Below are positions 36,105-45,102 of a stretch of DNA of 64,000 nt, piece by piece. Both the position numbers and the translations under genes were made by a program. This DNA is from Mycobacterium sp. BK086. Its GTDB lineage: Bacteria; Actinomycetota; Actinomycetes; Mycobacteriales; Mycobacteriaceae. The stretch's first letter is position 1; each line of letters begins with the position of its first letter. The stretch lies in the NCBI GenBank assembly GCA_004362315.1, contig SNWL01000003.1, positions 1,364,001-1,428,000 on the forward strand, in the 5' to 3' direction. The notes under the pieces are model-generated. The model made no database searches. It was not told the origin of the DNA and saw nothing but the letters and a program-made list of their open reading frames with translations.

Positions 36105-36957
36105 CCGCAGCGACGGCGGTCAGCTCCCGCTGGGTCTCGTCATCGAGTTCGATATCGGCGACGGCGAGGTTCTCGTCGAGGTGCCCGAGTGACGACGTAC
36201 CCGGGATCAGAAGCACGTTGTCGGCGACGCCCAGCGTCCACGCCAGCGCGATCTGCGCCGGGGTGTGGCCCAGCCGTTCGGCGGCACCGGTGATCAGGTG
36301 GTGCGTCAGCACCGGGTTCACCTCGTGGAACGCCGACCCGAGCGGGAAGAACGGCACGAACGCGATACCGCGCGCGACGCACTCGTCGAGCACGGGCTGC
36401 GATGTGCGATCCACGAGGTTGAACGGGTTCTGCACGCAGACGATGTCGGTGAGCTCCAGCGCGTGCAGCAGCTGCTCGTGGGTGACATTGCTGAGCCCGA
36501 TCCCGGCGATCAGCCCCTCGTCACGGGCGGTGATCATCGCCCCGAGCTGATCGGTGAACAGCGAATCGGCCTCGTTCTCCATCACCCGCAGGTTGACGGC
36601 GGCCAGCCGGTCCACGCCGAGCGTGCCCAGGTTCTCCTCGATGCCTGCCCGCAACTCGTCCGGCTGGTTGTAGGGCAGCCACGCGCCCTGGTCATCGCGG
36701 CGGGCGCCGACCTTGCTGACCAGGGCCAGGTTCTCGGGATAGGGATGCAGCGCCTCGCGGATCAGTTCGTTGGCCACGTTGGGGCCGTAGAACTGCGAGG
36801 TGTCGATGTGGTCGACGCCGGCATCGACGGCCCGGCGCAGGACGGCCAACGCCTGATCGTGGTCGCGCGGCGGTCCGAACACCCCCGGACCGGGAAGCTG
36901 CATGGCGCCGAATCCGACGCGGTGAACGTTGTAGCCGGCCAATGGGAAGCGTGTCAT
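36097..36957 (-). CDS. Aldo/keto reductase
   Basis: 286 aa from MTRFPLAGYNVHRVGFGAMQ; an ATG four codons earlier is possible. AKR catalytic tetrad visible: D in HIDTSQFYG, Y of the same motif, K in LALVSKVG, and a position usually H (VNLRVMENE, here N/R). NADPH-binding TPAQIALAWTLG. Reduces an unknown carbonyl. Divergent from the MarR gene. Confidence 0.85.
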   Translation of the reverse strand: MTRFPLAGYNVHRVGFGAMQLPGPGVFGPPRDHDQALAVLRRAVDAGVDHIDTSQFYGPNVANELIREALHPYPENLALVSKVGARRDDQGAWLPYNQPDELRAGIEENLGTLGVDRLAAVNLRVMENEADSLFTDQLGAMITARDEGLIAGIGLSNVTHEQLLHALELTDIVCVQNPFNLVDRTSQPVLDECVARGIAFVPFFPLGSAFHEVNPVLTHHLITGAAERLGHTPAQIALAWTLGVADNVLLIPGTSSLGHLDENLAVADIELDDETQRELTAVAAAT

Positions 36958-37051
36958 GGGATCATCCATTCGCTTTGAGGTCGAATTGTTTGACGTCAAA
37001 CCATCTTGCTCGCGCGCTACGCTCCTTGTCAACCGAGGGAGGTGAAGCAAC

Positions 37052-37504
37052 ATTCCAAGCTCAGCACACGGCGACGAATCCCGTCAGCGTGCCGTCGAAC
37101 TGGCGGACGCGTTCGGCCGCGCCGGCAAGACGCTCGTCCGGGCCCTCGACGAGCGACTCGGTGACCACGGGGTGTCGACCCCCCGCTCGAAGGTCCTCTT
37201 CGAGGTGAACCGCTGCGGGCCGGTCCGCCTCACCGACCTCGCCCGGGCGGTCGGCATCACCCAGGGCACCGCGTCGACCCTGATCGACGCGCTCGTGCGC
37301 GAGGGCCTTGTCGAACGGTGCGCCGACGACTCCGATCGCCGAGTGACCTTGCTACAGACCACCGCGACCGGCCGGCGCCAGGCTGAAACCTGGGCGACCG
37401 CCTACACCGCCGCCGCGCACGAGTTGTTTTCCATCCTGTCCGCCAAGGAGCAGCTGCTCCTCACCGACCTGCTGCAGCGGTTGGCGGATTCGGTCGGCGA
37501 CTGA
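37052..37504 (+). CDS. MarR-family regulator with apparent ATT start
   Basis: 150 aa. Winged HTH: VRLTDLARAVGITQGTASTL then IDALVREGLVERCADDSDRR. The first ordinary start (GTG 37172) would cut off the N-terminal helix SRQRAVELADAFGRAGKTLV, which is open upstream. The frame begins 3 nt after an in-frame TGA plus two codons, and the only plausible initiator is ATT at 37052, 7 nt after a strong GGGAGGTG. Likely controls the divergent AKR gene. Confidence 0.65.
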   Translation: MPSSAHGDESRQRAVELADAFGRAGKTLVRALDERLGDHGVSTPRSKVLFEVNRCGPVRLTDLARAVGITQGTASTLIDALVREGLVERCADDSDRRVTLLQTTATGRRQAETWATAYTAAAHELFSILSAKEQLLLTDLLQRLADSVGD

Positions 37505-37507
37505 CGC

Positions 37508-39790
37508 TCAACCCGCCGCGCGCACCTGGCACGGCACCCCGTTGACCACCTGGGTATTGCTCGGCACGTCAAGTAGATCCGGCGGATTGAGCAGATTCGA
37601 GTTGACGCCGGGATGCGCATTGGCGACCCCCAACCGGCTGCCCGGAACCCCGTGCCCCCACCCGTGCGGCAGCGACACCACCCCGGGCATCATCTCGTCG
37701 CTGATTTCGGTGGGTACCAATACCTTTCCCTCGGATGTGCTGACCTCGGCGAGGTCGCCGTGGGCCACCCCGATTCGCTCGGCGTCATCGGGATGGATCA
37801 GCAGCGTGCACCGGTCCCGGCCGCGCATCAACGCAGGCACATTGTGCAGCCACGAGTTGTTCGACCGCAGATGCCGCCGGCTGGTCAGCAGCAGCGAATC
37901 CTCGGGGCGGTCCAATCGCGCTCGCAGTCGCGGCACATCGTCGACGAAGAGGTCGTGCAGCAGCTCGACGGCGCCGGACGGCGTGGTCACCGCGTCGTCC
38001 AACCGGCCGTCCTGCAACTCCCCGAGCCGCAGTCCGTCGGGTTGGGCGCGGACGTCGTCGAGGGTCAACCCGCCGGGGTTGGCACCCAGTCCGTCCCCCC
38101 AGGGACCCAGCCTGACATAGAGATCGAAAATACGCTCGGGCCCTTGGCCTTTCAGCACGCCCATCACCTCGACCGGATCCCGCCCGGTCAGCGGAGTGCC
38201 GGGTTGCGCGCACATCGTGGCGACCAATCCGCCGGTGTACAGGTCGTCCATCGCGACGAGGTCGACGTCGGGCACCGGAGTGCCCAGCACCGCACCCGAA
38301 AGGCGCAGAAGCACTTCCCATTCCGACGGCCGGCCCGGATCTGGCGCGAAGACGGGTTCCGACCACTTCAGGCAGGATGCGACGGCGTACATCCAGTAAA
38401 GGTCGTCGGCGTGCGGGCGCTCCAGCGGTGAGAGCCCGGGGAAGATGACGTGGGCATGGCGAGTGGTCTCATTGAGCCAATTGTCCACGCAGATAAGCGC
38501 ATCCAGCGAACTCAGCGCCTCGTCGATCCGGCCCGCCGCGGGTGCCGAGATCGCCGGGTTGCCCGCGACCGCGATCACGGCGCGCAACCGCCCCTCCCCA
38601 GGCGTGAGAATCTCCTCGGCCAGGCAGCTCACCGGGAATTGGCTCAGCACCTCGCCGATACCGCGGACCCGCGAGGTGAAACGGCCGAATTCCCAGCGGG
38701 GCCCGGTCTGATCGGGTGGCTTCATGAACATCGGCGAGTACACCGCCGGCGTCGGGAACACAGCTCCGCCACGCCGGTCCACCGCGCCCAACGCCGTGTT
38801 CAGCACGAACACCAACCAGGTGGCCAGCGTGCCGAACTCTTGCGTACACGCGCCGATTCTGCTGTAGAGCACGGGATTCGACGCCGACGCGAGATCGTGA
38901 GCCAATCGGCGGATCGTGGCAGCCGGGATCCCGCTGGGGCCTTCGACCGCCTCGGGCGTGAAGGGTTCGGCCAGCGCGATCACGCCAGCGAGGCCCTGCA
39001 CGCGGCCGTCCAGGTGCGGATGGTCGCGCAGCAACCCCTCGGCGGCCAGCGTTCGCAGCAGCGCGAACAACAGGAGCGCATCGGTTCCGGGGCGGATCGG
39101 CACCCATTCGCCTGCGCGTTGCGCGGTCTCCGTGCGCCGCGGATCGATGACCACCACCCGGCCGCCGCGCTTGCGGATGCCGGCGAGGTGGCCCGTGACG
39201 TTGGGCGCCGAGAGCATCGACCCCTGCGATGCAGCCGGGTTGGCCCCGATGATCACCAGGTGGTCGGTGCGGGCCAGATCCGGAATTGGCGCGTTCCACA
39301 TCCCGCCGAACACCAAGGTCCCGACGACATTGAGCGGCCACTGGTCGACGGTGCCCGGCGAGTAATACGCGCCCATCCCGGCGGCCGAGGCCATGCCGAC
39401 CAGGGCGCCGATATACGAGCTCAAGCCCAGGTTGTGCGCCACCGGGTTACCGACATACACCGTCAAGGCCCGCGCGCCGTCACTGTCGAGCACCGGGCGC
39501 AGAACCCGCTCGGCCTCGGCGAAGGCCTCCTCCCAGGAGACCGCGATATGGGTTCCGTTGGCCTGCTTGATCATCGGTGATCGCAGCCGGTCGGGATCGT
39601 CGTGGATCTGGCCGAGGGCCGTTCCCTTGGGGCACAGGTGGCCCGCCGACCAGACGTCGTCGGGATTGCCGCGGATGTCGGTGACCCGATCGCCGTCGAC
39701 GGTGACCTTCAGGCCGCACATGGCCTCGCACAGCGGGCAGGTCACCCGGTGGGTGATGAGATCTGCCTTATCCGACGACTGTCTGGACAC
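37508..39790 (-). CDS. Molybdopterin oxidoreductase (formate dehydrogenase/nitrate reductase type)
   Basis: 760 aa. Four-Cys [4Fe-4S] motif at C18, C21, C25, C53 (CPLCEAMCG...GHLCPKG), MGD-binding stretches (LVIIGANPAASQGSM, RVVVIDPRRTETAQRAGEWV) and a C-terminal dinucleotide-binding domain (DLAEVSTSEGKVLVPTEI, NSNLLNPPDL). No partner electron-transfer subunit is adjacent. Substrate unknown. Confidence 0.85.
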   Translation of the reverse strand: MSRQSSDKADLITHRVTCPLCEAMCGLKVTVDGDRVTDIRGNPDDVWSAGHLCPKGTALGQIHDDPDRLRSPMIKQANGTHIAVSWEEAFAEAERVLRPVLDSDGARALTVYVGNPVAHNLGLSSYIGALVGMASAAGMGAYYSPGTVDQWPLNVVGTLVFGGMWNAPIPDLARTDHLVIIGANPAASQGSMLSAPNVTGHLAGIRKRGGRVVVIDPRRTETAQRAGEWVPIRPGTDALLLFALLRTLAAEGLLRDHPHLDGRVQGLAGVIALAEPFTPEAVEGPSGIPAATIRRLAHDLASASNPVLYSRIGACTQEFGTLATWLVFVLNTALGAVDRRGGAVFPTPAVYSPMFMKPPDQTGPRWEFGRFTSRVRGIGEVLSQFPVSCLAEEILTPGEGRLRAVIAVAGNPAISAPAAGRIDEALSSLDALICVDNWLNETTRHAHVIFPGLSPLERPHADDLYWMYAVASCLKWSEPVFAPDPGRPSEWEVLLRLSGAVLGTPVPDVDLVAMDDLYTGGLVATMCAQPGTPLTGRDPVEVMGVLKGQGPERIFDLYVRLGPWGDGLGANPGGLTLDDVRAQPDGLRLGELQDGRLDDAVTTPSGAVELLHDLFVDDVPRLRARLDRPEDSLLLTSRRHLRSNNSWLHNVPALMRGRDRCTLLIHPDDAERIGVAHGDLAEVSTSEGKVLVPTEISDEMMPGVVSLPHGWGHGVPGSRLGVANAHPGVNSNLLNPPDLLDVPSNTQVVNGVPCQVRAAG

Positions 39791-39829
39791 CTGTCCATAT
39801 TAGCCAGGCCACGGAGGCCCGCACAATGG

Positions 39830-40495
39830 TCAGGACCCGTCCCGGCCGGCGCGCCAGTCCCCGATGGCCGTCACGCGCCGGCGCTGCTGGGCGGCGGCCC
39901 CGCCGTCCAGGGGCCGGTCACGCTCCTCGAGGTAACCGATGACCCGCTCGCGATGCTCGACAGGATTGGCGTCGTCGTATTTGAACTTCGCCTCCACCCG
40001 GACCACAGCGAGCCGCGCACCGCGGATACCGGGCAGCATCCGGCCGTACGGGTCTTCCCCGACCGCGACGTCGGCGTGGCGTCCCTCGGGCTGAAAGTCA
40101 CCCAGCTGGCTCCTCAGGATCTCGACCTTGCCCTGCGGGTCGTCGACAATCGTTGGACGGCAGACGAATTGGACTGAGGCGTAGTAACTGGTCGGCACGC
40201 CGTCTTCGTCGGGACCGCCGGCCTTGGCCCGCCAATAGGACGGGATGTAGGCGTAGTCGCCGATCACCGCCAGCCGCACCTCAGTCGCGGCTTCCAGATG
40301 CGGCCAGACCGGATTGGGCCGGGCCAGGTGGATGAGCAGCTCGTCGCCGGCCAGGGTGAAGTGGGTGGGTAGCAGCACGGGGGCCTGCGCGGGGTCCACG
40401 TTGTTCACCGCGAGCACCCCGAACCGGTCGGTGGAGGCCAGCCACTCCCGCCACTCGGCGGCATCCTGCGCGGCGTCCCACGGATGAATCAGCAT
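39830..40495 (-). CDS. PaiB-like FMN-binding protein
   Basis: 221 aa from MLIHPWDAAQDAAEWREWLA. Motifs VLLPTHFTLAGDELLIHLAR, AVIGDYAYIPSYW and a later GIRGARLAVVRVEAKFK fit the FMN-binding split-barrel (PaiB/protease synthase regulator) family. Role in redox or regulation unknown. Sits between two oxidoreductase genes on the same strand. Confidence 0.75.
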   Translation of the reverse strand: MLIHPWDAAQDAAEWREWLASTDRFGVLAVNNVDPAQAPVLLPTHFTLAGDELLIHLARPNPVWPHLEAATEVRLAVIGDYAYIPSYWRAKAGGPDEDGVPTSYYASVQFVCRPTIVDDPQGKVEILRSQLGDFQPEGRHADVAVGEDPYGRMLPGIRGARLAVVRVEAKFKYDDANPVEHRERVIGYLEERDRPLDGGAAAQQRRRVTAIGDWRAGRDGS

Positions 40496-40526
40496 GCTCC
40501 CTATTGCACCAGGGGATGCAAGAGGT

Positions 40527-41981
40527 TTACAGCTGCGCGTACACCGTCTTGGTCTGCAGGTAGCTTTCGATGCCCGCGCGGCCCCACTCGTAGCCCCAAC
40601 CGGATTGTTTGTAACCACCGAAAGGCATCGCGTGGTCGAACACCATCTGACAGTTCAGAGTGACGGTGCCCGACTGGATGCGCTTGGCCAGCCGATGCGC
40701 GCGGGAGATGTCCTTGGTCCACACGGTGGCGGCGAGACCATAGTCGGAGTCGTTGGCCAGGGCGACCACTTCGTCGTCGTCATCGAACGGCAGGACCGCG
40801 ACGACGGGCCCGAAGATCTCCTGCTGATACAGCCGCATCCCGGGGTCGACGTCGGTCAGCACAGTCGGGTGAACGAAGTATCCCCGGCGGTCGAGGCGGT
40901 GCCCCCCGGTCACCACCTCGACGCCGTCGCGCCTGCCCTCATCGATGAATCCCATGACGCGGTCCAGCTGCTTCTCACTGATCAGCGGCCCGATCAGGGC
41001 GTTCTCGTCCGTGGGTCCACCGAGCTGCACCGAGTTGGCCATGGTGGCCACCGATTCCACCACCTGGTCGTAGACCTTGCGGTGCGCGAAAATCCTTGAG
41101 CCGCAGATGCATCCCTGACCCGAGTGGATGAAGATCCCCATCGACGCCATCGTGGCGGCCATGGAAAGGTCGGCGTCGTCGTAGATCAACACCGGCGATT
41201 TCCCGCCGAGTTCCAGGGTGACGCGCTTGAGATTGCCGCCCGCGGCTTGCGCGATGCGCTTGCCGACCTCGGTGGATCCGGTGAACGCGATCTTGTCGAC
41301 GCCGGGATGCTCGGACAGCGCCGCACCGGCCGTGTGCCCGTACCCGGTGACCAAGTTGACCACGCCCTCGGGGATCCCGGCCTGCTCCAGGATACGCATC
41401 AGCAGCAGCGCCGAAAGTGGTGTCTCCTCAGCGGGTTTGACCACGCTACTGCACCCGGCGGCCAGTGAGGGGGCGAGCTTGGCACAGAAATTGAAGATCG
41501 GCCCGTTCCACGGGAAGATCAGCCCGACCACACCGTAGGGCTCCTTGAGCGTGTAGGCGTGCATGTTGGAGAACGCCCCGGTGATACCGCCCGTCTGCTG
41601 CACGTCGTGGGCGATGCCTTCGACTTTGGTGCACCAGCCCGCGTAGTAGCGGAACATCTCGGCGCACGTCGCGGTGATCATGTTCGCCTGCATATACGGC
41701 ATGCCGGTGTTGAACGAGTCGATCTCAGCCAGGTCGGCGGCATGCTCATCGATCAGATCGGCGATCCGCCACAACACTTTCGCGCGCTCATTGCCGGGCC
41801 TGCCCGACCACACGCCCGCTACGAAGCTGGCCCGGGCACGCGCTACCGCGTCGTCGACGGCGTCCACTCCGCCGTCGGCGAATTCGGCGATCGGCTCTTC
41901 GGTGGCCGGGTTGATGACCGTGATCCGCTCCCCGGTTCCGGGGCGTGCGGCGATCTCGTCCAGAACGGTCTGCAGCGTCAT
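40527..41981 (-). CDS. Aldehyde dehydrogenase
   Basis: 484 aa. NAD-binding IFPWNGPIFNFCAKLAPSLA, general-base region LELGGKSPVLIYDDAD and nucleophile Cys in SGQGCICGSRIF. C-terminal VTLNCQMVFDHAMPFGGYKQ. Directly downstream of the P450 and ferredoxin genes on the same strand, so probably oxidises the aldehyde arising from the hydroxylated substrate. Confidence 0.93.
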   Translation of the reverse strand: MTLQTVLDEIAARPGTGERITVINPATEEPIAEFADGGVDAVDDAVARARASFVAGVWSGRPGNERAKVLWRIADLIDEHAADLAEIDSFNTGMPYMQANMITATCAEMFRYYAGWCTKVEGIAHDVQQTGGITGAFSNMHAYTLKEPYGVVGLIFPWNGPIFNFCAKLAPSLAAGCSSVVKPAEETPLSALLLMRILEQAGIPEGVVNLVTGYGHTAGAALSEHPGVDKIAFTGSTEVGKRIAQAAGGNLKRVTLELGGKSPVLIYDDADLSMAATMASMGIFIHSGQGCICGSRIFAHRKVYDQVVESVATMANSVQLGGPTDENALIGPLISEKQLDRVMGFIDEGRRDGVEVVTGGHRLDRRGYFVHPTVLTDVDPGMRLYQQEIFGPVVAVLPFDDDDEVVALANDSDYGLAATVWTKDISRAHRLAKRIQSGTVTLNCQMVFDHAMPFGGYKQSGWGYEWGRAGIESYLQTKTVYAQL

Positions 41982-41995
41982 AGGTCTCCCCTGAT

Positions 41996-43276
41996 TCAGG
42001 CGACGGGCGTGTAGGTCAGGTGCAGTTCGCTCAGGCCGCGAAGCAGGAACGTCGGCTCGTAGCGGTAGCGCCGGTCGCCGTCAGGACCGTGGTGGTTCTC
42101 GTCGATCGCGATATCGGTCATGCGGTCCAGCAGGCGATTCAGCGTGACCTTGGCCTCGACCCGAGCCAGCGGCGCACCGGCGCAGGTGTGAATGCCGCGG
42201 CCGAATGTGATGTGCTCGCGCACGTTCTTGCGGTCCAGGTGGAACTCATCGGGCCGGTCGAACTTACGAGGGTCCCGGTTGGCCGCCCCCAGGCACAGCA
42301 TCAGCACGGTCCCGGCCTTGATGTCCACACCGCCCAGGTTGGTGGTCTTGCGCGCCAGCCGGAAGTCGACCTTCGTCGGACTCTCGATGCGCAGCGACTC
42401 TTCGATGAAGCTGCCGATCAACCCGCGATCCGCCCGCAGCTTGTCCTGGAGATCGGGACGTTCGGCCAGTACCCGAGTCGACGCGCTCAGCAGCTTCACG
42501 ACAGTCTCCTGGCCCGCGGCGAACAGGAAAGTCGCCGCGCGGACCACGTCGACCACATCCGGTGTCGAGCCGTCCGGATAGGTCGCCGCCGCAAGGGAAC
42601 TCAGCACATCCCCGCGCGGCTGCCGGCGCCGGTCGTCGATATAGCCGGTGAACTTGCCGTCCAACCATTCCAGCGGATTCACCGCCACGGGCGTGTGATC
42701 CAGTGCGCCGACCGCACTCCCGGGCTCCTTGCCCGCACCCAAGCTCTGGCGGAACTCCGCGCGGTCCTCGTCGGGCACACCCAGCAAGTCGGCGATCACC
42801 AAGGTGGCGAAGGGCTTGCCATACTCGCCGAGGAGCTCGCACTTCCCGTTGCCGATGAACTCGTCGAGTTGGCGATCGGCCAACTCCCACATGAAGTCTT
42901 CGTTCTCCTTGAGACGCGCGGGAGTCAGCAGGCGGCTCAGCAGCGACCGCGCCCGGGTGTGCTCGGGTGGGTCCATCACCACCATCATTTCGTTGATGGG
43001 AAACAGGTGCCGGTGCGCCTCGATCTGCTCGGAGATGTCGTCGCCCTCGGGGACGAACGGCAGGGGCGGGAACGGTCCGCCGATGGCGTTCACCGCAGAA
43101 AACGTCTCGTAGTCCTTGAAGGCCGCGACCGCCTCGTCGTAGCCGGTGACCGCCACGACCCCGTAGTTCGGCTCGCGGAACACCGGGTTCTGCCCGCGCA
43201 GGTAATCCAGATAGGCGTAGGGGTCCTGAGCGATGCCCTGGTCGGAAAAGTAGTCGGCTGTTGCCAGATCGGTCAT
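41996..43276 (-). CDS. Cytochrome P450
   Basis: 426 aa from MTDLATADYFSDQGIAQDPY. I-helix LFAAGQETVVKL, K-helix EESLRI, heme loop FGRGIHTCAGAPLAR with Cys365. The start overlaps the ferredoxin stop (ATGA). Electron donor is almost certainly that ferredoxin. First oxidative step of a small catabolic operon with the ALDH gene. Confidence 0.94.
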   Translation of the reverse strand: MTDLATADYFSDQGIAQDPYAYLDYLRGQNPVFREPNYGVVAVTGYDEAVAAFKDYETFSAVNAIGGPFPPLPFVPEGDDISEQIEAHRHLFPINEMMVVMDPPEHTRARSLLSRLLTPARLKENEDFMWELADRQLDEFIGNGKCELLGEYGKPFATLVIADLLGVPDEDRAEFRQSLGAGKEPGSAVGALDHTPVAVNPLEWLDGKFTGYIDDRRRQPRGDVLSSLAAATYPDGSTPDVVDVVRAATFLFAAGQETVVKLLSASTRVLAERPDLQDKLRADRGLIGSFIEESLRIESPTKVDFRLARKTTNLGGVDIKAGTVLMLCLGAANRDPRKFDRPDEFHLDRKNVREHITFGRGIHTCAGAPLARVEAKVTLNRLLDRMTDIAIDENHHGPDGDRRYRYEPTFLLRGLSELHLTYTPVA

Positions 43277-43488
43277 TCTTGGCTCCCTTTCACGATGCTG
43301 ATGGCTTGGCGCGGGCAGGCGGCCACCGCGGCCTCGACCTGATCGCGCAGCGCGTCCGGGGGTGACTCGAGACAGGTCGCCAGGTCGTCGGACCCGACAT
43401 CGAACACCTCGGCAGCCAACTCGACGCACAGGGCATGGCCCTCGCACAGGTCCCGGTCGACCTGCACGCGCCAACGAGCCGCAGTCAT
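43273..43488 (-). CDS. [3Fe-4S] ferredoxin
   Basis: 71 aa from MTAARWRVQVDRDLCEGHAL. CEGHALC gives Cys-x2-His-x2-Cys and a later CPRQAI supplies the last Cys, the pattern of P450-associated 3Fe-4S ferredoxins. Coupled to the P450 gene by a 4-nt overlap. Preceded by the operator at 43505-43532. Confidence 0.92.
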   Translation of the reverse strand: MTAARWRVQVDRDLCEGHALCVELAAEVFDVGSDDLATCLESPPDALRDQVEAAVAACPRQAISIVKGSQE

Positions 43489-43504
43489 CGAGCCCTCCCT
43501 CTCC

Positions 43505-43532
43505 TCGTTTTTGATCGATCGATCAAATTCTG
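43505..43532. promoter_or_regulatory. Operator between ferredoxin/P450 operon and TetR gene
   Basis: Contains the 18-bp perfect palindrome TTTGATCGATCGATCAAA (43510-43527) and a right half GATCAAATTCTG identical to the operator at 45049-45076; the left half matches 8 of 12. Located between the leftward ferredoxin gene and the rightward TetR gene. Confidence 0.75.
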
Positions 43533-43600
43533 ATGCGTCATGCTTATCACGAGCGGGATCGTCTAGCCAAGTATTGAATTGTCCTGAGAGGATGGCCCGT

Positions 43601-44200
43601 ATGGCGTCGACCGCGAAGACCAAAGAGAAGGACGCCGGCGCGCGTGAACGCCTGATGGAGGCGACCGCTCAGATCATGCTCGAAGAGGGGTACGCCGCCG
43701 CGACGTCCCGGCGTGTGGCGGCGCGTGCCGGAGTCCGATCCGCCCTGGTGTACTACTACTTTCCGACGATGGATGATTTGTTCGTCGCGGTGCTGCGATC
43801 GGGTTCCGACGCCTCACTGGGCCGGATGCGCCAGGCAATCACCGCCGACGAACCGTTGCGGGCCCTGTGGTCCATCAATACCGATCCACGCTGGACGGGC
43901 CTGTACACCGAATTCGTCGCGCTGGCCAATCACCGCAAGGTCATCAGCGCCGAACTCAAGGCCTACGCCGAGCGGGTCCGCGATATCGAAACCGCTGCTG
44001 CCACAGTGGCTCTGCGAGCACACGGCTTCGACATCAGCGAGTACCCGCCCGTGGCCGTCTCGATGCTCGTTGCACAGATCGCCCGCAGTCTGTGCAACGA
44101 GAGCGCCATCGGGATGACCGAGGGTCACGAGGAGATGCGAGAGCTGGTGGACCGCTTCCTGAATCGGTTCGCCTCGACCGAACAGGCGAAAGCTACTTGA
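43601..44200 (+). CDS. TetR-family regulator
   Basis: 199 aa from MASTAKTKEKDAGARERLME (start favoured by GAGAGG 9 nt upstream). HTH IMLEEGYAAATSRRVAARAG then VRSALVYYYFPTMDDLF. Two copies of one operator flank it, at 43505 and 45049, so it probably controls the P450 operon, itself and the SDR/ALDH operon. Confidence 0.88.
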   Translation: MASTAKTKEKDAGARERLMEATAQIMLEEGYAAATSRRVAARAGVRSALVYYYFPTMDDLFVAVLRSGSDASLGRMRQAITADEPLRALWSINTDPRWTGLYTEFVALANHRKVISAELKAYAERVRDIETAAATVALRAHGFDISEYPPVAVSMLVAQIARSLCNESAIGMTEGHEEMRELVDRFLNRFASTEQAKAT

Positions 44201-45032
44201 GCATGCTCCCCGCGTCCACGGTCATCGTCAGACCGGTGACGTAGCGGGCCTCGTCAGAAGCCAGGAACAGCACCGCGTTACTGATGTCGACCGGCTCGAC
44301 CCAGCCGATGGGCAGCACATGCATCATCTGCGCCACCACCGCCATATCGTCGGGCCCCGGGTTCTCCAGGTCCGGACGGAACAGCTTCATCGTGCCCTCG
44401 TTCAAGAACAGCGGGGTGTTGACGTTGGTGGGGTGCACCGTGTTCACCCGGATCGAGTGGTGTCCGAGTTCGACGGCGAAGGTGCGCATCAGTCCGACCA
44501 CGCCGTGCTTGGCAGCGATGTAGTGGCCGGTATGCGGGTAGGCCTTCAGACCACCGACCGAACTGGTCAAGACGATCGACCCGCCGCGACCTGCCGAGAT
44601 CAGATGCGGTACAGCCGCTTTCACAGTCTTCCAGACGCCGGAGAGATTGACGTCGATCATGTCGGTCCAGTCCGACTCACTGACGTGATCCAGCGTCTGA
44701 CCACCATTGCCGATTCCCGCGTTGGCCACGATGATGTCCATACGGCCCAGCTGCTCGACTCCGCTGTCGACAGCGGCCTTGAGCGCGTCGTAGTCGCGGA
44801 CATCGACCTCTGCGGTCACGATCCGTCGGTTGAGACCCTTGACCAGATCTGCCGTTTCGGCCAGATCATCCGGCGTCGCCGCGGGGATGTCGTCATTGCT
44901 GCTGATGCGTTTGCACACGTCGACGGCGATGATGTCGGCACCCTCCTGGGCCAACCGGATCGCGTGACTGCGGCCCTGGCCCCGCGCCGCACCGGTGATG
45001 AAAGCGACCTTGCCTTCGACTCTTCCAGCCAT
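44193..45032 (-). CDS. Mycofactocin-coupled SDR dehydrogenase
   Basis: 279 aa. GKVAFITGAARGQGRSHAIR and the following ADIIAVDVCK are the N-terminal signature of mycofactocin-associated SDRs; catalytic Tyr/Lys in GHYIAAKHG. Such enzymes hold NAD(H) tightly and pass electrons to mycofactocin. Oxidises an unknown secondary or primary alcohol. Operator just upstream at 45049. Confidence 0.85.
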   Translation of the reverse strand: MAGRVEGKVAFITGAARGQGRSHAIRLAQEGADIIAVDVCKRISSNDDIPAATPDDLAETADLVKGLNRRIVTAEVDVRDYDALKAAVDSGVEQLGRMDIIVANAGIGNGGQTLDHVSESDWTDMIDVNLSGVWKTVKAAVPHLISAGRGGSIVLTSSVGGLKAYPHTGHYIAAKHGVVGLMRTFAVELGHHSIRVNTVHPTNVNTPLFLNEGTMKLFRPDLENPGPDDMAVVAQMMHVLPIGWVEPVDISNAVLFLASDEARYVTGLTMTVDAGSMLK

Positions 45033-45048
45033 GAATTCCCTCGCCTCT

Positions 45049-45076
45049 CAGAATTTGATCGAGTGATCAAATTCTG
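45049..45076. promoter_or_regulatory. Operator of the SDR gene
   Basis: Perfect inverted repeat with 12-bp arms CAGAATTTGATC and GATCAAATTCTG around GAGT, 16 bp before the SDR start codon. Same sequence family as 43505-43532. Confidence 0.8.
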
Positions 45077-45102
45077 ACGTAGGCCCGACCACGGTGTCAA
45101 GG

